NCBI GenBank assembly: GCA_031555505.1
Contig: JAVBUH010000081.1
Location: 1 to 62,847 of the forward strand
DNA from: JAJDIA01 sp031555505
GTDB lineage: Bacteria; Bacteroidota; Bacteroidia; Bacteroidales; Tannerellaceae
Direction of reading: 5' to 3'
DNA: 62,847 nt
Under the pieces are notes generated by a model. The model had not been told where the DNA came from, searched no databases, and saw only the letters and a list, made by a program, of their open reading frames with translations. Below, piece after piece: positions 16,549 through 26,669 of this stretch; positions within the stretch are counted from its first letter, which is position 1, and every line of letters starts with the position of its first letter. Position numbers and translations under genes: made by a program.

Positions 16549-17456
16549 GGTTTCCCTGTGATAAAACCTTCATCGGGCATACGCCCACCTATTGCTTTTG
16601 GTTCGTTATGATAAATAATCTCGAGAAAAGAACGAATTTCAACGGCAGCATCTACCGCCGGCACATAGTGTATACGGAGGCGATGCAGACCAGCAGGCGT
16701 CAGCATTCCCGGCGCAAACAAACGGCGCGCTTCCAGGATACGAATCACTTCTTCCGGCTGTTCGTTTACATACCGGCAGGTTGCCGTCAGCAGACTATCA
16801 ATGACAGCTCGTTCAACCGACAAGGAAGTACGCATCATCACCGCTGTCTGTGCAAAACCGTGTCCGGTATCCCCAGACGGATGATTCAGGTCAGCCAGCA
16901 TTTGTACGGTCGAGTCCCGTTGCATGACCATACTTGCAAACGGCTCATTCAACACCGCTGCACCCACTTTACCCATCAGCATACCTTGCATTACTTCTAC
17001 CGGCGTCGACAGCGAATAATCCAATGCCCACTCTTTTCCTGTTTCTTCCAGATAGTACCGTGTCAGAATATCCGGCGTTGTACCCGTACCAAACACAGAT
17101 AAACGGGTAACCGGCTGCCGACCGACAATGAACAACGATCCCCACACCGGACATCCGGCCAATACATAGGGTATGTTTTTGGTATAGAGATTAGCGGCAT
17201 TGACCATCGGCAAAGCAGCCATATCAGACTCCCCTTTGATCATCGCTGCCTGGATTTGTTCAGGCGAGTCATACACATCAACTACCAATTGCTTACCCTG
17301 CCACTGCATCGGGCGTTCCATCCATCCGGCAAACGCAATGGCCGACGGCCCCCGCAGTACAGATACCCGGATTGTATAGTCGTCTCTTTTACTGCCGGTA
17401 CAACCGGAAAAGAGGTACACAAACAAGAACAGATAGATGACAGTCAGCCTTCTCAT
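16545..17456 (-). CDS. Substrate-binding lipoprotein of the ABC importer
   Basis: A 303-residue NitT/TauT-type binding protein. MRRLTVIYLFLFVYLFSGC is a lipoprotein signal with its Cys at residue 19, which fixes this start over an in-frame ATG at 17522. The body has the two-lobed periplasmic fold seen in this family: YTIRVSVLRGPSAIAF at the start, IKGESDMAALPMVNAANLY, then VGAAVLNEPFAS. It would present substrate to the fused permease-ATPase, whose gene overlaps by four bases. A membrane-anchored AraC regulator lies upstream in the same direction with a 133-base gap and may control it. No residue pattern identifies the ligand. Confidence 0.85.
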   Translation of the reverse strand: MRRLTVIYLFLFVYLFSGCTGSKRDDYTIRVSVLRGPSAIAFAGWMERPMQWQGKQLVVDVYDSPEQIQAAMIKGESDMAALPMVNAANLYTKNIPYVLAGCPVWGSLFIVGRQPVTRLSVFGTGTTPDILTRYYLEETGKEWALDYSLSTPVEVMQGMLMGKVGAAVLNEPFASMVMQRDSTVQMLADLNHPSGDTGHGFAQTAVMMRTSLSVERAVIDSLLTATCRYVNEQPEEVIRILEARRLFAPGMLTPAGLHRLRIHYVPAVDAAVEIRSFLEIIYHNEPKAIGGRMPDEGFITGKP

Positions 17457-17589
17457 CGTGCAAAAATAACGCTTACTAACCGAATTTACCCAAATTCTGC
17501 AGTACAAAACACATTTGTCCATTAGAATGAACTATCCGGCGTTCTTCCGCCAGCAGGTCGGGGTGTGCGTAAGTATACCCACCGCTGCC

Positions 17590-18789
17590 TTATTTCCCCT
17601 GATCCCTACGCTGCCATTCTCGGAAGGTCATACCGGTCTGTTGTTTAAATATCCGGCTAAAAGAAGTGGCACGCAGAAATCCGGAACGCTCGGCAATATT
17701 TTCCTGTGTCAGATCCGGGTCCGTATCCATCAATTGTTGTGCATATCCGATACGTTTGCCGTTGATATAGTCGGAAAAAGAGCTGTTGTGCTCTTCGTTT
17801 ATAAGACGGGAGATATAGGTACGGTTGGTTCGCATTATACGAGCCACGTCATCCAAGCGCAAGCTGCTTTGCAGGTATATCCGGTCTTCATCAATAAGCT
17901 GGTCAAAACGTGCTATCAGTTCATCAGATACCTTTCGGCGTATATCCGCATCTATTTTGTCTTCCGTTACAAAACCCTGCTCTATCGCTTCCCTGTCACC
18001 CTGTTCCAGCTCAGATGCCAGCGATTCGGCCGCATATTTCAACCTGGATACGTTATATCCCATCACATAGATCAAAACAGCCCATGCCACCATGTGTATC
18101 CGTATAATAGGAGAATCACCATCATAATGGAAACGACCGCGATACATCAACAACGACATTACCAAGATCAAATAAACACATATCAGTAACACATTACTAT
18201 GCTCTATTGATTTGCCATCCAGGTTGGAAAAAAAACCTCTCAACCGATGGCGGTAATGTACCAGGCGCACGGTAGCATAGATCAAGATGATAATAAGCTG
18301 CAAAAATACAACGATACCATAAACATATACACCAATAAAATGCTGTAGCTGGAAGACAGGGTTTGTAAACTGTACTGCCCCATTATGCTCGATGGTAGTA
18401 CGTATGTATTGAATAGCCTGCTGTTCGCCCATCATGCTATACAAGATGATCATAGTTGTCCCTATCAACAACGCAGGCAGGAACCAGGCATATAACTTCC
18501 AGCCGAATTGGCGTTCGTTGGTAAGAGATTTAAAACTGGCATAAAGCATCGGCAACAACAACAAGACCGAAACGGCTTCAATCACTTCCAACTTATAAAA
18601 AAGCCCATAATCCTTCACCCCGGCAAAATAAATTCCCCAGATGCCTGTACTTATAGCCAGTACAAAGAAACCCCCTGTCCAAATTCGTTGTGGCCGATTA
18701 CTCGTACTCCAATTACAAAGCAACGTAATTCCCCAGAAAAAACAGGTAAAACAGGGAAACAATAAAACAAAATCCTGCATTATATCCAT
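17590..18789 (-). CDS. Membrane-bound AraC-family regulator
   Basis: A 399-residue regulator. The first 240 residues contain about seven hydrophobic segments (for example ITLLCNWST, VLLLLPMLYA, LIGTTMIILY, VVFLQLIIILIYA, LLICVYLILVMSLL, VAWAVLIYVMGY). The C-terminus is an AraC-type double HTH: LRLDDVARIMRTNRTYISRLIN and ENIAERSGFLRATSFSRIFKQ, ending TGMTFREWQRR. This layout suits a receptor that senses a signal at the membrane and acts on DNA directly. The ABC importer genes follow in the same direction and the SNF2 gene diverges upstream; control of the importer is the simplest inference. The signal is unknown. Confidence 0.88.
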   Translation of the reverse strand: MDIMQDFVLLFPCFTCFFWGITLLCNWSTSNRPQRIWTGGFFVLAISTGIWGIYFAGVKDYGLFYKLEVIEAVSVLLLLPMLYASFKSLTNERQFGWKLYAWFLPALLIGTTMIILYSMMGEQQAIQYIRTTIEHNGAVQFTNPVFQLQHFIGVYVYGIVVFLQLIIILIYATVRLVHYRHRLRGFFSNLDGKSIEHSNVLLICVYLILVMSLLMYRGRFHYDGDSPIIRIHMVAWAVLIYVMGYNVSRLKYAAESLASELEQGDREAIEQGFVTEDKIDADIRRKVSDELIARFDQLIDEDRIYLQSSLRLDDVARIMRTNRTYISRLINEEHNSSFSDYINGKRIGYAQQLMDTDPDLTQENIAERSGFLRATSFSRIFKQQTGMTFREWQRRDQGK

Positions 18790-18920
18790 ACGTATATTAT
18801 TCGCTCAAGCAGTGAGTTATCCCATGCAAAAAAAGAATACAAAAATAAGGATTTCTTTCCACTCTGGCGCTTTTTCCAGTGAATGTTTGCACAGATTCCA
18901 TGTCTGTTTTTATCGATACT

Positions 18921-18951
18921 TTTGATAACTCATCGAGAACAGGTACATTTG
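18921..18951 (+). promoter_or_regulatory. Full Bacteroidetes promoter for the SNF2 gene
   Basis: TTTG at 18921-18924, a 19-base spacer, then TACATTTG at 18944-18951 fits the Bacteroidetes housekeeping consensus well. It lies downstream of an in-frame ATG at 18879, so that start cannot be used from this promoter; the start at 18984 fits. Confidence 0.75.
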
Positions 18952-18983
18952 CATATCAACAAACAGATACAGTAAATCAGAAT

Positions 18984-21900
18984 ATGGCATCAACCTTTGG
19001 AAAAACATGGTGGGGGGAGCAATGGCTCCGAGCACTTTCGAATATCGACTACAGCAACCGATTGCCACGCGGCAGATCGTATGCCAACAATGGATCGGTA
19101 AAAAGCATAGATATCAACGGGAATAAAATCACGGCTAAAGTACAAGGTTCACGACCGAGCCCGTACACAATTACAATCACCGTTCCGTCCTTTTCCGCGA
19201 CAGCGATCAAACGACTGGTAGAAGCACTCAGTGAAAAGCCGGTTATCATTTCCAAACTGCTGAACCGCGAGCTCGATCCTGGGGTATTGGAAATAGCTGC
19301 CCAACAAGGTTTGCAGGTATTCCCGCGTCAGTGGAAAGATTTCAACATGGTCTGTTCCTGTCCCGATTGGGCGGTTCCGTGCAAGCATCTGGCAGCCGTA
19401 ATCTACAAGATCAGTGCAGAAATTGACAACAATCCATTCCTGGTGTTTTCATTGCACAGCGTGGATCTGGTCAGTGAACTCAAGCATACAGGCATCTTCA
19501 TCGGCCAGGCAAGCGAAAGCCGGATACCTTTGCTAGCAGACCTTCTCCGTTCCGGCAAGTCAGCCGTCAGGACATCCCAAACAACGCAAACAGTTGCGGA
19601 TTCCGCAACCGACCTTTTTAAAACGCTTCCTCTTTCCGCTCTGTCATCCATCAGTGAATCGTTGATCCTATTGCTGGAAGACGCGCCGGTCTTCTATCCA
19701 TACGGAGGTAATTTTCGTGAGAAATACGCGCTTACCCTGCAAAAAGGAATACGCAACATGCAGCGGGTATTATCGGGCAAACGGGAGATTGATACCTATT
19801 TCCCACTTCCCCCGGGAGCAAATCAGCCATTGACTCACCACAGCCACCTGACAATCCGGATCAACGCGCAAAACAAAGCGACTTTTACCGTTGATGGAAA
19901 AGAAAGCGACACAAGCGAAGCCATCCATCTGCTTTCATCCATCCCGGTAGAGCATGCCGTTGATTACCAGGTTGAAGTTGCCGCCCTGCGCTATATGCTG
20001 TTGACCGCATATAACCTGGTGGCCAACGGTGCCGTCATCCCCCAGGTCATCCGTTTGCAGGGGAATAAGAAAGACGAAAGCATCGGTATCCGCTGGATTC
20101 CGGCGCTGTTGAGTAAGGAAGTGGGGCATATCGTGGAAAAATGGCAAAGCGCATTCCCTGAATGTGAGTATGCGGCTGCCGACCTGCTCTCCGTTTTTCT
20201 TACCGAAATGGTTACGTATCTGTCGGAAGCGACAAGCGGCGATTTGTTTATCGACCTATTTTTCCGCCAAAAAGACTACCCGTTCTGCAAACCGGGCGAA
20301 CAGGCGCTTCCTGGTGGGATCGAGAAATGGCTACAACGCTACTATTTCACCCAAAGCAAATACAAACCGGCACTGTTAGTGGAAGAAAAAGATAACAGTC
20401 AATTTGTATTGGATATCCAACTCAAGGAAAATGAAAAACCGTTGGAGAAACCAATCCTACTCAAAGAAGTGTTCAGTTTGAAACAATACGACGCGACCCG
20501 TTTTGAGATGTTACAATCAGTTACCCGCCTGTGTGCTTTCATACCGGGTTTAGACCATCATATCAACAGTAAGGGAAAACAGGCCCTCTCGCTTACGGCA
20601 AAAGAGTTCACCCCCTTCCTGATGCAAGCCATCCCCGTCATACGGTTGTTAGATATTGATGTATTGTTACCGAAATCATTACAGGAAATCCTGCGTCCCC
20701 GGGCAAGTATCCGTGTCAAGCAGAAAGCGAAAGACGGTCACAGTTTCCTGCGCCTGGATAAACTGCTGGATTTCGACTGGCAGGTAGCTGTCGGCGACGA
20801 TGTGATGAGTGAAGAAGAATTCCGACAAATGCTGTACCATTCCGAAGGTTTGCTGAAGTACAAAACGGGATACATCTATGTCAGCCCCGATGATTTGCAG
20901 AAGCTATACAAACATTTCAGTTCCACGAAGGGGCTATCCGCTTTTGAGATCATGCGCTCGGTGTTGAGCGGCGAATACCAGGGGGCGGCGATTGCATTGA
21001 CCGACGACGTACGTCAACTCATCCGCCAACTGACCGAACAGGCAAATATCTCCCTGCCCCAATCCCTGAATGCCAACCTGCGTCCCTACCAAATCCGTGG
21101 TTTCTCCTGGATGTATCGTAATACACAGATCGGCTTCGGCAGTGTGATAGCCGACGATATGGGATTGGGCAAAACCCTGCAGGTGATAACCACCGTGCTG
21201 AAATACAAGGAAGAAGGAATGTTGGACAAAGAAAAGGTATTGCTGGTTGTGCCTACCGGATTGCTGACCAACTGGCAAGCCGAAATCGAACGTTTTGCCC
21301 CTTCGTTGACATACAAGATATACCACGGGGCTGCACGCGACATCGGTAAAAACGAATACTTCGATATCCTGCTCACCACCTACGGTATTGCCCGGTCGGA
21401 TGCCGATATGCTCAAAAAAAGGAAATGGATGGCATTGGTCGTGGACGAAGCCCAAAACATCAAAAACTACGATACGGCACAGAGCAAGGCCGTGAAGAGT
21501 ATTCCGGCCCAGACGTTCATCGCCATGAGCGGTACGCCGGTGGAGAACCGCCTGAGCGAGTTATGGAGCATCATGGATTTTTGCAACCGTGGCTTTTTAG
21601 GCAGCCTCAAGGAGTTTAAAGACACCTTTGCCATTCCGATCCAAACGCAAAACAATTGGGAGGCAGCCGAAAAACTAAAGAAAGTAACCGCCCCTTTCCT
21701 GATGCGCCGTCTCAAATCAGACAAGACAATCATCAGCGACCTGCCCGATAAAATCGAGATGGACGCCTACTGTACACTGACGAAAGAACAGGCCGCTTTA
21801 TATGAAAAGACACTGCATGAAGCCATGCAGACGATCGAAGGGATCGTGGAAACCGACCATCAATCGCTCTTCGTCCGCCAAGGATTGGTGCTGCAAATGA

Positions 21901-22493
21901 TTTTGGCCTTAAAACAGATCTGTAACCACCCTACCCTATTCCTGAAAAACAAGGTGTTGGATGCGTCCTTGTCGGGCAAAACGGAATTGTTGTTCGAACG
22001 GTTGGTCACTATTGTGGATAACAACGAGAAAGTATTGCTATTCACCCAGTTCACCGAAATGGGTGAGCTGCTGAAACATTTTATTACCGAACGGTTGGGC
22101 GCCCCCCCCCTCTTCTATCATGGCAGATGCACCATCAAACAGCGGAAAGAGATGGTTGACCGTTTCCAAACCAATCCGGCCGACAAAATCTTCATCCTCT
22201 CGCTCAAAGCCGCCGGTACCGGACTGAACCTGACGGCAGCCAACCATGTGATCCATTACGACTTGTGGTGGAACCCGGCTGTAGAAGCCCAGGCTACCGA
22301 CCGCGCCTACCGTATCGGTCAGGAAAAGAACGTGCTGGTGCATCGCTTCATCACCAAAGCCAGCTTTGAAGAACGGATCAACGAAATGATACAAGCCAAA
22401 AAAGCCCTGTCCGAAATGACCGTCTCCACCGGTGAAAACTGGATCGGCAACCTCAGCAATAAAGAACTGAAAAGTATTTTTGAGTTGGGGTGA
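18984..22493 (+). CDS. SWIM zinc-finger SNF2-family helicase
   Basis: A 1169-residue protein starting MASTFGKTWWGEQWL, the conserved opening of SWIM/SNF2 proteins. A SWIM zinc site is formed by C124, C126, C133 and H135 (VCSCPDWAVPCKHLAAV). The C-terminal half is an SNF2 motor: ADDMGLGKTLQ near residue 725, VVDEAQNIKN near 820, SGTPVENRLSELWS, then the second RecA lobe with LLFTQFTEMGELL, KAAGTGLNLTAA and ATDRAYRIGQ. SNF2 proteins move along double-stranded DNA and remodel bound proteins; bacterial members are linked to transcription or repair, and some to defence islands. No defence genes flank this one. A strong promoter and terminator make it a single-gene unit. Confidence 0.93.
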   Translation: MASTFGKTWWGEQWLRALSNIDYSNRLPRGRSYANNGSVKSIDINGNKITAKVQGSRPSPYTITITVPSFSATAIKRLVEALSEKPVIISKLLNRELDPGVLEIAAQQGLQVFPRQWKDFNMVCSCPDWAVPCKHLAAVIYKISAEIDNNPFLVFSLHSVDLVSELKHTGIFIGQASESRIPLLADLLRSGKSAVRTSQTTQTVADSATDLFKTLPLSALSSISESLILLLEDAPVFYPYGGNFREKYALTLQKGIRNMQRVLSGKREIDTYFPLPPGANQPLTHHSHLTIRINAQNKATFTVDGKESDTSEAIHLLSSIPVEHAVDYQVEVAALRYMLLTAYNLVANGAVIPQVIRLQGNKKDESIGIRWIPALLSKEVGHIVEKWQSAFPECEYAAADLLSVFLTEMVTYLSEATSGDLFIDLFFRQKDYPFCKPGEQALPGGIEKWLQRYYFTQSKYKPALLVEEKDNSQFVLDIQLKENEKPLEKPILLKEVFSLKQYDATRFEMLQSVTRLCAFIPGLDHHINSKGKQALSLTAKEFTPFLMQAIPVIRLLDIDVLLPKSLQEILRPRASIRVKQKAKDGHSFLRLDKLLDFDWQVAVGDDVMSEEEFRQMLYHSEGLLKYKTGYIYVSPDDLQKLYKHFSSTKGLSAFEIMRSVLSGEYQGAAIALTDDVRQLIRQLTEQANISLPQSLNANLRPYQIRGFSWMYRNTQIGFGSVIADDMGLGKTLQVITTVLKYKEEGMLDKEKVLLVVPTGLLTNWQAEIERFAPSLTYKIYHGAARDIGKNEYFDILLTTYGIARSDADMLKKRKWMALVVDEAQNIKNYDTAQSKAVKSIPAQTFIAMSGTPVENRLSELWSIMDFCNRGFLGSLKEFKDTFAIPIQTQNNWEAAEKLKKVTAPFLMRRLKSDKTIISDLPDKIEMDAYCTLTKEQAALYEKTLHEAMQTIEGIVETDHQSLFVRQGLVLQMILALKQICNHPTLFLKNKVLDASLSGKTELLFERLVTIVDNNEKVLLFTQFTEMGELLKHFITERLGAPPLFYHGRCTIKQRKEMVDRFQTNPADKIFILSLKAAGTGLNLTAANHVIHYDLWWNPAVEAQATDRAYRIGQEKNVLVHRFITKASFEERINEMIQAKKALSEMTVSTGENWIGNLSNKELKSIFELG

Positions 22494-22531
22494 GAGGGGT
22501 GTGGCTAATGTAGCGAAGAATCTGAAAACGA

Positions 22532-22568
22532 GGAGCTGCCTCAAATGCAGAGGCAGCTCCTTTTCTGT
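22532..22568 (+). terminator. Rho-independent terminator after the SNF2 gene
   Basis: GGAGCTGCCTC and GAGGCAGCTCC pair perfectly over 11 bases around a 7-base loop, followed by TTTTCTGTTT. It lies 38 bases past the stop and also faces the end of the convergent mannosidase operon. Confidence 0.85.
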
Positions 22569-22592
22569 TTATTGTATGTGCGTGGCGTTATA

Positions 22593-25478
22593 TCACCAGG
22601 ACACTTTAATAAATTTATTTTCCCAAGGTGCAAAGTCCGGGGATTTATTTCCCGATACCGGGTCACCTGTCACATCACAAACCGTGACACCATTCACCTG
22701 AATCCGGTCGGAAGTGACGGCAAACTTAGCCGGCCTTCCCCCGATTTCCCGCAATTGAAGCAATGCGGCATTTTCACCTTTTACGGGTTTCATATTGACC
22801 AACAATACATTTTCGGGCACTATCCGGAAGATAGAAGCCGGCTGAAGCGGCTGGGCTTTTTGATCTCCGGCCGGCAACACACGCACCAGCAACGGAATAC
22901 GGTTCTCCCATGCATATTTAGTGGCATACTCCATTGAATTGTCTTTCGACGAATGGATGAAATAGCTCCATTGGAATTCACCCATCTGGTCGGCATTGAA
23001 GTTGGTCACCCAGTAATTGTTCATCGGCCAGGAATACATATTTGTAGATTGAGGGGTAGCACCTGCCTGGTAACGACCGGTATTGATCGCGCCAAACTGC
23101 ATCAACGGTATCTCCTGGCTACCCATCACTACCTGGGAGTTGCCATTGCGTGCAGTAGCAAAGTTCTGCACCGTATACCAATCGCACGACGAGCCCGGGA
23201 TCTGATCCACACCGGCTTCGATGGTACCGCCCGGCACGTCCAGGTGGATCTTCCCGTTCTCTACCTGATACGGGAAAGAAACATAAACCGCTTCCGGATC
23301 GGTTACCGCTTTCTTACGCAGGCGGTAGATCACTTCGATTTTCTTAGTCACATTATATACACGATATTCCACCATCAGGTTGTCTGGTTCACGTCCGGCC
23401 ACTGTTTCACCCCGGAAACGGTATGTATCCCAAATCGCACCTTTTTCATAACGTTCTAAACGAATCCTTTCCGGACGTCGACGCAGAAATTGAGGTGCTT
23501 TATACAACTCCATCGGGCGACGACTGTCGATGATCTCATAGATAAACTCACCAAACTCCCACTCGGCTGCGGGCGTGAGCAACGGTTTGCTCAGTTCCTT
23601 GTCGAACAACTGCGTGATTGTCCCTTTACGTACATTGAAATCAATGGTATACCAGTTGTTTTCCACTCGGGTCTGTGCCAAAGAAGTAGCTTGCTCTACC
23701 TGAGGCCGTGGTTCGTCCTTTACGTGGATATAATACTGTGCATACCCTAAAGGCGGCACATCTTTCACATACAGGTTCCAGTAGGTACCGTCGGAACGGC
23801 TTCCGCCAGCCTGTGCCGGAATCACATTACCGGCTGCATCCACAATCTCGAAAGCCTTATCACGCGGCAGTATCTGATGATCGATATACATTTTGGCAAT
23901 CCCGCTATAGGCCCAGTTCAAGGGATTGAATACGGCAACCGAAGGCACATCGGCTTTCGGAATATACGATTGCAACAAGCCCATCGTCACCTCACCCAGC
24001 ATCCCGGCATGGCGATACGCTTCCCAAGCATACGACTGCTTGAGCGAACGTTGTTCCCAGGTTTCCAGCCCATACGGGTTACGTACGCTCTCACTGAAAC
24101 CAAAGGTATGTTCATCATAAAACAGTAACGCATCGTTTACTCCCTCAATCTGCTTATTCGCTTCGGCTGGAGGTGTAGCGCCCAACATATTGGCAAAAGA
24201 GAGACCAGCCTGGTTGGCAATGACATTGCTGTGTGTTACACGGGAGACGGCCGCTTCACGGGCTCCGGAGCCGAAACCATCTGTCCACCAGTCGGGCCAG
24301 GCACCACGGATAGATTGTATCTGGTTGGCATACTGTGTTTCCACTGTCTTGAAAAATTCAGTCGCTACCGCCGTACGCAGTTTCGGCCATTCATATTTCT
24401 CATTCCATTGCTTCACCATTTCGCAGCTTTTGGTGGATGGAGGCGAGTTATCCGTCCAATAGCCTGAATGTTGGATGGCGCAGATATCGTATGGATAGTT
24501 AAGTGCGGCCAGTTGATCAAAGTATGCCAGCACTTTAGTTTCAAACGCAGCAAAGTCGTCCGCATGGACACCGAAAAAGTTACCCAGGTGATAATGCTCC
24601 GCCCGGTAGGTAAGCACCTTCTTTCCGGAAGGAGACTCCCACCAGAACACGGTTGGCTTGTCAAAGCAAATCAATGCCCGGTGTCCGTGCGTACCCATAT
24701 TCACATACTTCACACCCGCATCGGCAAAATATTCACTGAAGCACCAACCGATACCGTTCACGTCGTTTTGCATAGCAATCTCAGCACGCATACCAAGGTC
24801 GCGAAATTGCTTGATCGGCGCCAATGACGCTGCCAGGGTTTGTTCGTCAGGCAGTTCGTCAAAATTCAGGTACATGGTAGCCAGTTCGATCGTTCCTTCC
24901 TTAACTCGTTTTTTCAGGCGGGCAATCTGTTCGGCCGGACGGCATTTGAGATATTCGCTCACCGCCCATGACGTTTCGCATGTCCAACGGAACTTAGCCG
25001 CTTCGGGATAGTCTTCCGTAGCATCGCAATAGTCCAGGGCATAATCGATATAGCGAAGCTGTTCGGCCAGGATCTCCATCTGTGAGCGTGTATAACCGAT
25101 ATCGGTATGCGTGTGCTGCACCAGATTCATTTGCCAGTGCCGGGCCGGGGCTACAGCTACCGTTTGGGAGGTCTGTTCTTTACCTTCGGTCACCGTAAGG
25201 GGAATTTGCACGGCCGTTTTTACTTCCGGAAGGTCGAAAACCACTTTGTTTTCGCCTTCCACACATTTCACTTTCTGCGTCTGATCGCCCAAACGGACAG
25301 ATACCGTCGCAGGCGCCCCTTCGTGGCGGATCGTCACCAATACACGTTGCGTCTGCCCGGCCTTTCCTTTGTAGAGGGCGGGTAATACGCGGGTTTCAAT
25401 ACGGGCGGGAGATGCGTATGCCGACACAGCGACACAAGCGATCAGAAGCCCCCATAGTAGTCGATTTCTTTTTTTCAT
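22593..25478 (-). CDS. GH38-family alpha-mannosidase, exported
   Basis: A 961-residue enzyme with a signal peptide ending near VSAYASPA. A beta-rich domain of about 110 residues precedes the catalytic domain, which opens with VQHTHTDIGYTRSQ (the His-x-Asp metal site) and carries AEIAMQNDVNGIGW, whose Asp is the expected nucleophile. The beta-sandwich region after about residue 520 matches the C-terminal part of GH38. It would remove alpha-linked mannose, probably in the periplasm. It is the last gene of the operon headed by phosphomannose isomerase, after an MFS permease (19-base gap), so it acts with GH92 on the same mannosides. Linkage specificity cannot be read from sequence. Confidence 0.88.
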   Translation of the reverse strand: MKKRNRLLWGLLIACVAVSAYASPARIETRVLPALYKGKAGQTQRVLVTIRHEGAPATVSVRLGDQTQKVKCVEGENKVVFDLPEVKTAVQIPLTVTEGKEQTSQTVAVAPARHWQMNLVQHTHTDIGYTRSQMEILAEQLRYIDYALDYCDATEDYPEAAKFRWTCETSWAVSEYLKCRPAEQIARLKKRVKEGTIELATMYLNFDELPDEQTLAASLAPIKQFRDLGMRAEIAMQNDVNGIGWCFSEYFADAGVKYVNMGTHGHRALICFDKPTVFWWESPSGKKVLTYRAEHYHLGNFFGVHADDFAAFETKVLAYFDQLAALNYPYDICAIQHSGYWTDNSPPSTKSCEMVKQWNEKYEWPKLRTAVATEFFKTVETQYANQIQSIRGAWPDWWTDGFGSGAREAAVSRVTHSNVIANQAGLSFANMLGATPPAEANKQIEGVNDALLFYDEHTFGFSESVRNPYGLETWEQRSLKQSYAWEAYRHAGMLGEVTMGLLQSYIPKADVPSVAVFNPLNWAYSGIAKMYIDHQILPRDKAFEIVDAAGNVIPAQAGGSRSDGTYWNLYVKDVPPLGYAQYYIHVKDEPRPQVEQATSLAQTRVENNWYTIDFNVRKGTITQLFDKELSKPLLTPAAEWEFGEFIYEIIDSRRPMELYKAPQFLRRRPERIRLERYEKGAIWDTYRFRGETVAGREPDNLMVEYRVYNVTKKIEVIYRLRKKAVTDPEAVYVSFPYQVENGKIHLDVPGGTIEAGVDQIPGSSCDWYTVQNFATARNGNSQVVMGSQEIPLMQFGAINTGRYQAGATPQSTNMYSWPMNNYWVTNFNADQMGEFQWSYFIHSSKDNSMEYATKYAWENRIPLLVRVLPAGDQKAQPLQPASIFRIVPENVLLVNMKPVKGENAALLQLREIGGRPAKFAVTSDRIQVNGVTVCDVTGDPVSGNKSPDFAPWENKFIKVSW

Positions 25479-25497
25479 AAGCGCTTATTTGAGATGA

Positions 25498-26649
25498 TTA
25501 TTTAATTTTTATACGATAAGCGACCAATCCGATATACAGCATACAAAACAGCAGCACAGACAGACCTGCCACTTGTCCGAATGCATCCGAAAGGATACCC
25601 ATAAACGGAGTCACCAAAGCACCGCCGGATACACCCATGATCATCAGGGCCGACACTTCGTTGGTTCGTTCCGGTGTACGTTGCAACGCCCACGAGAACA
25701 AGATGGAGAATACATTTGCGCAGGCCAGCCCCACAATCACGATCATCGCAGCCATCACCCACAACGACTGCACCAACAACAAACAGACAAACGCCACCAA
25801 GGCCATCCCCATGCTAAATTTCAGGAAACGGGCGGCGTCTATCCGCGCCAACAGGAAGGCGCCCACAAAGGAACCTGCCGTACGGGCCGAGAAGTAAAGG
25901 CTCGTACCCAGTCCTGCTTCGTGCAAAGGCATATTCAGTTGTTGCATCAACAGCTTGGGAATGGTAGTATTCAGTCCCACGTCAATCCCCACCAGCAGCA
26001 GGATGCCGAAGAAAAGCATCACCACCACGGGGTCTTTCAACAACGAACAGGTAGAAGAGAAAGAAGTCCTTGCCTCTTCTTTTTCTTCCTTTCCCCGAAT
26101 GGTGCAAAGCAACCAAATAATCGATAAGACCGTGGTACAGGCATACACCACAAAGATCAGTTTCCAATCACCCCAAAACGAAGCGGCGGCTCCGGCAATG
26201 ATAGGCCCGAGGAGGGAAGAAATGGCTTTGATAAACTGTCCGAGCGTAAGCACACTCGTCATCCGGTCTTTCGCAACCACCCCGGCCACCATGGGATTGA
26301 GGGATACCTGCAACAAGGTGTTGCCGATTCCCAGCAGGGCAAAAGCCACAAGTATATTGATAAAATCATACCAGATCAACGGCAGCAACATTGCCAGCAC
26401 AGTGATACTCAACGCCACCACCACCGTATTCCGTTTTCCGATCCGGTTCATCAGGATACCGGTCGGTATCGAGAAGATGGCAAACCAAAGGAACACCATC
26501 ATCGGGATCAGGTTGGCCAGTGTATCCGATAATTGAAAGTCGCTCTTTACATAATTCGTGGCAATACCCACTACATCCACAAATCCCATCACGAAGAAAC
26601 CGAACAGGATTGGGAGAATGGTGAGTTTGGAAACCGTTTTATTTGTCAT
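25498..26649 (-). CDS. MFS sugar permease
   Basis: A 383-residue inner-membrane transporter with about 12 hydrophobic segments. It begins MTNKTVSKLTILPILFGFF, followed by GFVDVVGIATNYVKSDF, typical of sugar permeases encoded in Bacteroidetes glycan operons; RIGKRNT is the loop 2-3 signature. The start at 26649 gives a normal N-terminus. A second ATG at 26670 overlaps the GH92 stop (TGATG) and would add seven residues; translational coupling makes it a real alternative. It lies between the GH92 and GH38 genes, so import of mannose or a small manno-oligosaccharide is inferred. Confidence 0.88.
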   Translation of the reverse strand: MTNKTVSKLTILPILFGFFVMGFVDVVGIATNYVKSDFQLSDTLANLIPMMVFLWFAIFSIPTGILMNRIGKRNTVVVALSITVLAMLLPLIWYDFINILVAFALLGIGNTLLQVSLNPMVAGVVAKDRMTSVLTLGQFIKAISSLLGPIIAGAAASFWGDWKLIFVVYACTTVLSIIWLLCTIRGKEEKEEARTSFSSTCSLLKDPVVVMLFFGILLLVGIDVGLNTTIPKLLMQQLNMPLHEAGLGTSLYFSARTAGSFVGAFLLARIDAARFLKFSMGMALVAFVCLLLVQSLWVMAAMIVIVGLACANVFSILFSWALQRTPERTNEVSALMIMGVSGGALVTPFMGILSDAFGQVAGLSVLLFCMLYIGLVAYRIKIK

Positions 26650-26669
26650 GGTACTATCAGGTTTAAACA

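Noticed and set aside
17515..18189. 224-residue plus-strand frame opposite the AraC-type membrane regulator
   Set aside because: It is antisense to a clear regulator and lacks family features.
18984..22493. SNF2 helicase as part of a defence island
   Set aside because: Its neighbours are a regulator/importer cluster and a mannoside operon, and it has its own promoter and terminator; there is no methylase, nuclease or other defence partner nearby.
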